From Coleofasciculus sp. S288 (GTDB lineage: Bacteria; Cyanobacteriota; Cyanobacteriia; Cyanobacteriales; Coleofasciculaceae): a stretch of DNA of 7,011 bases. Shown here in pieces: positions 1-4,212 of this stretch. The stretch spans positions 1 through 7,011 of the forward strand of contig JAIUYC010000189.1 in the NCBI GenBank assembly GCA_020216575.1. Direction: 5' to 3'. A program made the translations under genes and the position numbers. Numbering within the stretch: the first letter of the stretch is position 1; every line of letters begins with the position of its first letter. A model generated the notes under the pieces. It was not told where the DNA came from. It saw only the letters and a list, made by a program, of their open reading frames with translations, and searched no databases.

Positions 1-2
1 AG

Positions 3-44
3 GTAGGGTCGAGGGGTAGCATTACTGCTTCCCCCCTCCCATCC
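3..44 (-). ncRNA. Group II intron domain VI (branch-point helix) and 3' end
   Basis: Directly after domain V the RNA folds into a G-rich arm (40-31) pairing with a C-rich arm (16-11 and 8-6). It is closed by a small AGCA/UGCU stem with a GUAA loop at about 29-18. The 3' strand reads CUCGACCCUAC, and the unpaired A at position 9 is the likely branch-point adenosine. The exact 3' splice site is inferred from the AY rule, since the 3' exon is essentially outside the window. Confidence 0.8.
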
Positions 45-78
45 GAAACCGTGCTTGCGACTTTCACCGCACACGGCT
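45..78 (-). ncRNA. Group II intron domain V (catalytic hairpin)
   Basis: Read on the minus strand, this is a 34-nt hairpin with the catalytic AGC triad at 78-76. A lower stem pairs CCGUG with CACGG, a two-nucleotide AA bulge follows, and the upper stem GCGGU/GUCGC is capped by a GAAA tetraloop. Triad, bulge, stem lengths and GNRA loop all match the canonical domain V that binds the catalytic metal ions. There is no disrupting substitution, so the ribozyme core looks active. Confidence 0.95.
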
Positions 79-101
79 ACTCAATGTGCTTTCCTTTGTC
101 A

Positions 102-1844
102 CTACAGGACTTCTTGCCTGCCATCTAAGGCAGTCTTTTCATCGTGACAATGCCGATGCAATAGTTGCAGATTTTTCCACTCATCCTTGCCGCCTAGCGC
201 TGTGGGGATTTTGTGGTCTACTTCCATCACATCCCATTCCTGGAAAGTTAATCCGCACGCCAGACATTTACCCTTTTGTTGCTTGAGCAACTTAGCCTTA
301 CGACAAGGCATTTCAGGGTGTTTCCCTAGTCTTGAACTCCAGTAAACTGAGTCACCGTCGTATGGGCTTTTATCGCCTTTAACTTTCACATACTCGGTAC
401 CACTGCTGCCAAATTCGGTATGTGTCAGTAACCGTAGGAGGTTCGCATCTCCTGACTTGGTGGCGAATGCCCAGTTCTTACCGCCAAGGGTTGTCCAATA
501 TTTGATGTGACCATCATTGATGTTTCCACAGCGGTGTTTTGCCCATCTGCGAAGTTTCAGGTATGTGAGGTGGTCTTGTTTGGCGAGTTCTCCTACGCTT
601 GAGGCGTGGGAGTTCTTGTAATAAGAAGTCCATCCCCTTATGACAGGGTTGAGGTCTCTTATGAGTGCCGATTGTGGCGATGACCTATGTTTTTTGATGA
701 TTCTTCCGACTTCCTCAATATGTACCTTACTCGCCTTCAGAGATGGGGTGATGAGTGTGTTGAAGCCTAATATCCTACCGCGTGAATCTTCTGCACTGCG
801 ATATTTACCAGCAGGGTATTGTTGGATGTGAAAGCTGAGGAAATCAAATCCTGCGATACCATCCTCACTTAGCTCAGGGTTGAACGTGTGAGTTAGCCTC
901 GTCTTTTCGGGCTTCAATTCCAGACCTATGCCAGCTAACCATTCCGAGATTATGTCTCGGCATCTTTGGACTACGGACTTATCTTTGTGTAGAACCACAA
1001 AGTCATCGGCATACCTTACCAATGTTAGATTGTCGCGGTTGTTTTGCTTCTTTCCTGGCATTGATTCGGCGTATTGTTTTAGCCTTTGTTCTAATCCGTG
1101 GAGGGCGATATTTGCGAGTAACGGGCTAATGACCCCGCCCTGTGGCGTACCCTCAGATGTAGCAGTGAATGCCCCTTGGTCTATCACTCCAGACTTCAGC
1201 CAAGCTTTGATTTGTTGCCTGACCTTTCCTTTCATGTTCAGCTTTTGGAGCAGTTTTTCAGGGTTGATGCGGTCAAAGCATTTGGCTATGTCTGCATCTA
1301 GTACAAATTTCGCCTTGCCTTGAATTACAAGTTGAATGTGTTTTATCGCATCGTGGCATGACCTTCCTGGTCTAAAACCGTAACTCGAAGGCTCGAAGAG
1401 AGCCTCCCATTCAGGCTCTAATGCGGCTTTGACTACCGCTTGTAGGGCGCGGTCGTACATTGTGGGTATTCCTAATGGACGTTTCTCATCCCTTCCAGGT
1501 TTTGGTATCCAGACCCTACGGGTGGGTAAGGACTTTCCGGTTAGTTTGAGCTGTCTTACCAAGTCCAAACGTGCTGCTGGGGATAGGGATTTTACCCCGT
1601 CCACTCCTGCCGTTTTCTTTCCTTGGTTTTCAGTTGTTACCCGCCGTACCGACAAGACCCTGTTAGACCAAGACCTCATCAACGTCTTTTGGAGTTTGCG
1701 GACTCGCTTGACATCGCCGCGACGTGAAGCAGCGTAGATGCGCTTTTGTAACTTAAAGACATACCGTTCGACTTGTCGCCAATTGATAGTCTTCCATCCC
1801 TCAGTATCCGAAAGTGAATCTGATTTAGGCTTGTGCATTACCAC
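102..1844 (-). CDS. ltrA-like: Group II intron-encoded reverse transcriptase/maturase with HNH endonuclease
   Basis: A 580-aa multifunctional protein that binds its intron RNA, helps it splice, and copies it into DNA by target-primed reverse transcription. Seen in order: an RT0-like segment around residues 73-83 (NQGKKTAGVDG); RT fingers and palm with DADIAKCFD at 183-191, GTPQGGVISPLLAN at 232-245 and the catalytic YADD at 278-281; a maturase X region around 370-445 (RGWTSYYKN near 403); and a C-terminal HNH/En domain with CxxC at 527-530, EVDH at 541-544, N558 and HRHCH at 563-567. All key residues are present and the length is usual for the family. The start is GTG at 1844, with an in-frame TAA immediately upstream, or ATG at 1838. 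A GAGGTG element lies about 4 nt from the GTG and about 10 nt from the ATG, so the ATG is at least as likely. The stop lies only 23 nt before domain V. This is not a retron, DGR or CRISPR-associated RT, because the maturase and HNH domains and the flanking ribozyme identify it. Confidence 0.95.
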   Translation of the reverse strand: MVMHKPKSDSLSDTEGWKTINWRQVERYVFKLQKRIYAASRRGDVKRVRKLQKTLMRSWSNRVLSVRRVTTENQGKKTAGVDGVKSLSPAARLDLVRQLKLTGKSLPTRRVWIPKPGRDEKRPLGIPTMYDRALQAVVKAALEPEWEALFEPSSYGFRPGRSCHDAIKHIQLVIQGKAKFVLDADIAKCFDRINPEKLLQKLNMKGKVRQQIKAWLKSGVIDQGAFTATSEGTPQGGVISPLLANIALHGLEQRLKQYAESMPGKKQNNRDNLTLVRYADDFVVLHKDKSVVQRCRDIISEWLAGIGLELKPEKTRLTHTFNPELSEDGIAGFDFLSFHIQQYPAGKYRSAEDSRGRILGFNTLITPSLKASKVHIEEVGRIIKKHRSSPQSALIRDLNPVIRGWTSYYKNSHASSVGELAKQDHLTYLKLRRWAKHRCGNINDGHIKYWTTLGGKNWAFATKSGDANLLRLLTHTEFGSSGTEYVKVKGDKSPYDGDSVYWSSRLGKHPEMPCRKAKLLKQQKGKCLACGLTFQEWDVMEVDHKIPTALGGKDEWKNLQLLHRHCHDEKTALDGRQEVL

Positions 1845-2125
1845 TTACACCTCTAGCTAGAACACATTGCGGTTCACGTCAGCTTATCCCGGCAGTTATG
1901 CCTTCTCTTTTCAAGCGATACCCGTTAATTCGGGTTGGGCGTGAAAGCTTCTTGAACCATCCCTTCCTCTCACAGCATTTGGCTTGACTGCCTACCTTGC
2001 TTGGGAGACCTTAACAAGGAGCCTGTTTGAGGGTTACTTCGTTCCCAGTACCCATTGATTGAACCTTTAGAGCGTGTCTTTCCACCGGGGTTAAAGGTAG
2101 TGCGCTATCTCGGTATATGAATCCT

Positions 2126-2131
2126 GATAGA
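2126..2131 (-). other. Candidate EBS1 of the group II intron
   Basis: The RNA reads UCUAUC in the 16-nt loop closed by GGUAUA/UAUACC (2139-2134 and 2117-2112). It pairs with IBS1 GAUAUA at five of six positions, with a C-U mismatch at -2. The loop location is what EBS1 normally has. An alternative, AUAUCC at 2151-2146, pairs perfectly with -7 to -2, but it is also complementary to GGAUAU at 2190-2185 inside the intron and is more likely part of a stem. Confidence 0.4.
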
Positions 2132-2197
2132 CCTATACCCTTGTCGGATATTCCCAACCCAGGAGCCAGGATTCCCTGTGAGCTTATATCCCCTGGT

Positions 2198-2203
2198 ATG
2201 TCG
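2198..2203 (-). other. Candidate EBS2 of the group II intron
   Basis: The intron RNA reads CGACAU here, the exact Watson-Crick complement of the exon segment at -13 to -8. It lies in domain I just 5' of the GGGGAUAU stem, upstream of the EBS1 candidates as expected. A six-base match could occur by chance in a region this long, so position and order carry part of the argument. Confidence 0.6.
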
Positions 2204-2569
2204 TAACGATGGTTCATCGACACTTGGCTTTTTCTACTCTTGGGTTCTTGCTTGCAGCGTCGGTATTCAGCTATCCCGATTGGCTGCTTTCACCCCCGCT
2301 TTACGGGTTTGATGGTCAGTCTCTCCCGTAGGGGCTACCAGCAATCTGGTAGTTTGTGTGCTTTCAATCCCGCACCGGGACGACAGGACTTGGTATGTTA
2401 CGGATTGCTCCTCTAGCTGTCTTAGCCTGTTGCTTGGCTAGATTCCTCACCTGCATGGGTATTGAGTTGTCAATTGTTGGAGGATTAAAGTGCGAACTCA
2501 ATCCAGGGGGATTACTCCAACAAAGCTCGGCTCCTCCTGCTATGCAGGTTTCACCAAAACGAATCGCAC

Positions 2570-2582
2570 TATATCCCGACAT
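2570..2582 (-). other. Intron-binding sites IBS1 and IBS2 in the 5' exon
   Basis: The last 13 nt of the 5' exon read AUGUCGGGAUAUA before the splice site. IBS2 is taken as AUGUCG (-13 to -8, positions 2582-2577) and IBS1 as GAUAUA (-6 to -1, positions 2575-2570), both at the standard distance from the intron start. IBS2 has an exact complement inside domain I. IBS1 has a five-of-six complement in a hairpin loop. The site is intergenic, 21-33 bp after an Uma2 stop codon. Confidence 0.6.
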
Positions 2583-2602
2583 TGCTTGCTGCGGGTGTCT
2601 TC

Positions 2603-3160
2603 CTACACTGACAAAATCTGTTGCACTGTCACAGCCAGTTCAGAGAAGACGTGCGAAACAATCCGTTGACGGCCTGTAAACACACGTTCCTGATAGCGTC
2701 CATTAACTAGTTGAAAAACTGTTACTTTACTCTCGATTGGGTCAACAATCCAGTATTCTTGGATGCCTTTATTGGCATACTCTAGTGGCTTTTTTTTATA
2801 GTCTCGTTCCACTGAACTGGGGCTGACTATCTCAACGGCTAATTGAGCGGGTACGCGGAAAACGGCTGATTGATCCATTAGCTCGGCTACCTGCTGTTGG
2901 GTCACTACACAGACATCGGGTAGACGCGATGAATCGGACTCGGTTTGGACTCCAGCTTCTCTCAGCGCTACCCACGGTCTTTCGAGGCGAATGATTTCGT
3001 CGTCTAAGAGTCGTTCGATGAACTTAGCAATTAGTAGATGCCTGACAGTAGGAGGATTCATTAAGATTAGTTCCCCCCGTTCCAGTTCATAGCGGTTATC
3101 CGTGCCGTCATCGTAGGTTAGATAGTCCTCAAAGGTGAGTTTTACGGGTGTCTGGGTCAT
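2603..3160 (-). CDS. Uma2 family (DUF820) PD-(D/E)XK nuclease-fold protein
   Basis: A complete 185-aa protein of the Uma2 family, which is greatly expanded in cyanobacteria and has a restriction-endonuclease-like fold. Its cellular function is not established. Seen: the N-terminal motif LTFEDYLTYDDGTDNRYELERGE (E30 fits the conserved acidic residue before strand 1), the PD dipeptide in RLPDVCVV (D82), the acidic residue in AVEIVSPSS (E110), the lysine cluster in RDYKKKPLEYANKGIQEYWIVDP (K122-K124) and E135. These are the residues expected of an active centre, so the protein is not obviously degenerate. The ATG is preceded by AAGGAG at 3174-3169 with an 8-nt spacer. There is no membrane segment or signal peptide. 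It differs clearly from the other Uma2 gene in the window, so it is not a recent duplicate. A group II intron begins 33 bp after its stop codon and probably forms part of its transcript. Confidence 0.9.
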   Translation of the reverse strand: MTQTPVKLTFEDYLTYDDGTDNRYELERGELILMNPPTVRHLLIAKFIERLLDDEIIRLERPWVALREAGVQTESDSSRLPDVCVVTQQQVAELMDQSAVFRVPAQLAVEIVSPSSVERDYKKKPLEYANKGIQEYWIVDPIESKVTVFQLVNGRYQERVFTGRQRIVSHVFSELAVTVQQILSV

Positions 3161-3174
3161 AGCGATCGCTCCTT
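3161..3174 (-). promoter_or_regulatory. Ribosome binding site with HIP1 palindrome in the spacer
   Basis: On the minus strand AAGGAG (3174-3169) is followed by an 8-nt spacer before the ATG at 3160. The HIP1 octamer GCGATCGC occupies 3162-3169, overlapping the last G of the Shine-Dalgarno sequence and filling most of the spacer. The site supports ATG 3160 as the start. Confidence 0.7.
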
Positions 3175-3207
3175 AGAAAACCATTCTAGTTTAGGATTTG
3201 AGGGGTT

Positions 3208-3224
3208 AGTTTCTGATAGAAACT
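3208..3224. repeat. Perfect 7-bp inverted repeat upstream of an Uma2 gene
   Basis: AGTTTCT and AGAAACT flank a 3-nt spacer GAT, centred about 56 bp upstream of the ATG at 3160. The position would suit an operator or a 5'-UTR hairpin. No regulator can be named and chance cannot be excluded. No convincing -35/-10 pair was found; TACAAT on the minus strand near 3229-3234 is a possible -10 without a good -35. Confidence 0.4.
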
Positions 3225-3298
3225 CAAAATTGTAGCTCAATCGGGGAAGTTCTCGCCAAATCAGGGCTTCAGCGTTTGTGATCGCCTCAGTGCAATGC

Positions 3299-3322
3299 AA
3301 AAAACGGGCTAGAGCGCCGTTT
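3299..3322 (-). terminator. Probable intrinsic terminator after the distal Uma2 gene (3986-3414)
   Basis: On the minus strand the stem AAACGG (3322-3317) pairs with CCGTTT (3307-3302), with further GC pairing possible near a small loop. It runs straight into six T residues at 3304-3299. It lies about 90 bp after the stop at 3414 and before the next gene, which suggests the two Uma2 genes are separate transcription units or only partly read through. The stem is short for a strong terminator. Confidence 0.55.
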
Positions 3323-3326
3323 CAGT

Positions 3327-3350
3327 ATAAGTTGACAAATCAACGCTTAT
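3327..3350. repeat. Imperfect hairpin adjacent to the terminator
   Basis: ATAAGTTGA (3327-3335) pairs with TCAA plus CTTAT (3340-3343 and 3346-3350), with a CAAA loop and a 2-nt CG bulge, giving nine base pairs. It lies between the stop of the Uma2 gene ending at 3414 and the T-tailed hairpin, four bases from the latter. It may be a 3'-UTR stability element. No second copy is present in this window. Confidence 0.4.
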
Positions 3351-3413
3351 GTGATGGTTATACGGAAAATCAGACGTTTTTACCTCTTTTGTTTAAGTTC
3401 CGTTAACTAAGGT

Positions 3414-3986
3414 TTACAATAGCTGCTCAATGGTTTCGTAGAGGGTTGCGATCGCGCAAGAAAAGCCGATGCTAGCAAATTCTATTGTGTCTCCAGCTCG
3501 ATAGATCTGAGGAACCCACAGGTTGTTGGACTTACGCTCAAACCGTTCGACCAGGATTTGTTTTTGATGGATCAGAAGATATTCCTCAAATTCTGCGATC
3601 GTTTTATAGTCGGCGAACTTATCACCTCGGTCAAATGCTTCGGTAGAGTCTGATAATACTTCAACAATCAGTTTGGGATGCACAATAAAGTCTTCATTAG
3701 AGAGGCGATCTCGGTCGTCACCGGTCACAGCGAGATCGGGATAATAAAACAAATTTAATGAAGGTAGGCGAACTTTCATGTCAGTTGCATAGGGGATGCA
3801 ACCTGTTCCGCGTAAATGATTCACCAATAGAGCAGAGAGATTTCCTGTGAAAATGACATGTGCTTTACTAGCGCCTGCCATTGCCACCATTTGCCCTTGA
3901 AGATATTCATGCTTGATGAGACTAATGCGCTCGATTTCTAAATATTCCTCTGGGGTAAAGTAGGCATGGCTTTTGCTAACGGTCAT
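3414..3986 (-). CDS. Uma2 family (DUF820) PD-(D/E)XK nuclease-fold protein
   Basis: A complete 190-aa Uma2-family protein beginning MTVSKSHAYFTPEEYLEIER, the usual opening of this family. Seen: the E27-containing segment IKHEYLQGQMVAMAGAS (26-40), KAHVIFTGNL around 41-50, the PD pair in YYPDLAV (D84), the acidic residue in LIVEVLSDSTEAFDRGDKFADYKTI (E109) and the lysine at 123, all fitting the nuclease-fold active centre. The open frame extends 23 codons upstream to 4055, but ATG 3986 is chosen because AAGGAG stands 7 nt before it and the extension has no family similarity. The gene stands alone: 226 bp separate it from the CHAT-NACHT gene upstream and 253 bp from the next Uma2 gene, and a probable terminator follows it. 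Its YLEIE/EVLSDSTE type differs from the EIVSPSS type of the neighbour. The role is unknown; DNA cleavage is inferred from the fold only. Confidence 0.9.
   Translation of the reverse strand: MTVSKSHAYFTPEEYLEIERISLIKHEYLQGQMVAMAGASKAHVIFTGNLSALLVNHLRGTGCIPYATDMKVRLPSLNLFYYPDLAVTGDDRDRLSNEDFIVHPKLIVEVLSDSTEAFDRGDKFADYKTIAEFEEYLLIHQKQILVERFERKSNNLWVPQIYRAGDTIEFASIGFSCAIATLYETIEQLL
3448..3455. repeat. HIP1 octamer GCGATCGC
   Basis: Exact copy of the highly iterated palindrome of cyanobacterial genomes, here inside the 3' part of the Uma2 gene ending at 3414. Confidence 0.85.
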
Positions 3987-3993
3987 TACTACT

Positions 3994-3999
3994 CTCCTT
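3994..3999 (-). promoter_or_regulatory. Shine-Dalgarno site fixing an Uma2 start
   Basis: AAGGAG on the minus strand, with a 7-nt spacer AGTAGTA before the ATG at 3986. This ideal placement decides for the internal ATG over the longer open frame that begins at 4055. Confidence 0.75.
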
Positions 4000-4090
4000 A
4001 CTTTTGGTTCTACCGATAGATTATTGTGATGTAAGCTTTTCTCCTGTGCAGGCATCCTCTAATGCTCGGAGCAAGATTATGGTGCAGATA

Positions 4091-4112
4091 GTTGTCTTGA
4101 TGGTGTTGTCTT
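4091..4112. repeat. Short direct repeat in the gap upstream of an Uma2 gene
   Basis: GTTGTCTT occurs at 4091-4098 and again at 4105-4112, a 14-bp period, about 105-126 bp upstream of the ATG at 3986. Such spacing can reflect a regulator binding site, but the repeat is short and may be chance. The rest of the 226-bp gap (3987-4212) shows no gene, no tRNA and no clear promoter or terminator. Confidence 0.3.
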
Positions 4113-4212
4113 ATTCAGACTTATGCAAGTAATCCAGGGATAGCAGATTTGCCGTTAACGCTTATTTAAAGAAAACTCTCGGTTTATCAGCAGCAGAACT
4201 GGCTTCGACAGC

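Larger units (their letters stand above)
3..2569 (-). mobile_element. Group II intron (chloroplast-like lineage), apparently full length
   Basis: A retrotransposing ribozyme of about 2.57 kb read on the minus strand. Seen: it starts with the consensus GUGCG at 2569-2565, has a 725-nt structured leader (domains I-III), an ORF in domain IV, a canonical 34-nt domain V (78-45) and a domain VI hairpin with a candidate branch-point A at position 9. The 3' end is placed at position 3 because group II introns end in AY and ...CCCUAC gives AC at 4-3, seven nucleotides from the bulged A counting the A itself. Only two bases of 3' exon would then be visible, so this end is less certain than the 5' end. 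It lies in sense orientation 33 bp after the stop of the upstream Uma2 gene, with no terminator between, so it is probably co-transcribed with that gene and spliced from its 3' UTR. The ORF and catalytic RNA are both intact, suggesting a mobile or recently mobile copy. Confidence 0.9.
1845..2569 (-). ncRNA. Group II intron domains I-III and start of domain IV
   Basis: A 725-nt stretch with no plausible gene, consistent with the scaffold part of the ribozyme. Seen on the minus strand: GUGCG at 2569-2565; a CCUGC/GCAGG hairpin with a 3-nt loop at 2548-2536; a perfect 7-bp hairpin (CTACCAG/CTGGTAG with a 4-nt loop) at 2352-2335; a stem GGGGAUAU (2192-2185) with AUAUCC (2151-2146); and a stem GGUAUA (2139-2134) with UAUACC (2117-2112) enclosing a 16-nt loop. 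The short open frame across 2223-2011 follows this RNA structure and is not called as a gene. I have not assigned every subdomain, so boundaries between domains I, II and III are not given. Confidence 0.85.

Noticed and set aside
86..1737. Several plus-strand open frames opposite the intron reverse transcriptase (86-286, 640-831, 928-1323, 1429-1737)
   Set aside because: They are antisense to a clearly functional conserved ORF, have low-quality composition and no recognisable domains.
102..1844. Reverse transcriptase as part of a retron, DGR or abortive-infection RT defence system
   Set aside because: Maturase X and HNH domains, plus flanking GUGCG, domain V and domain VI, identify a group II intron.
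2011..2223. A 70-codon open frame on the minus strand inside the intron leader
   Set aside because: It lies in ribozyme domain I, overlaps the EBS regions and stems, and shows no protein-family motif.
2356..2679. Plus-strand 107-codon frame and minus-strand 72-codon frame (2364-2582) at the intron 5' end
   Set aside because: Both cross the GUGCG boundary and the structured 5' end of the intron; the plus one also runs into the Uma2 gene. No motif supports them.
3987..4055. 23-codon N-terminal extension of the Uma2 gene
   Set aside because: An ideal AAGGAG lies inside it, 7 nt before ATG 3986, and the extension does not resemble family N-termini.
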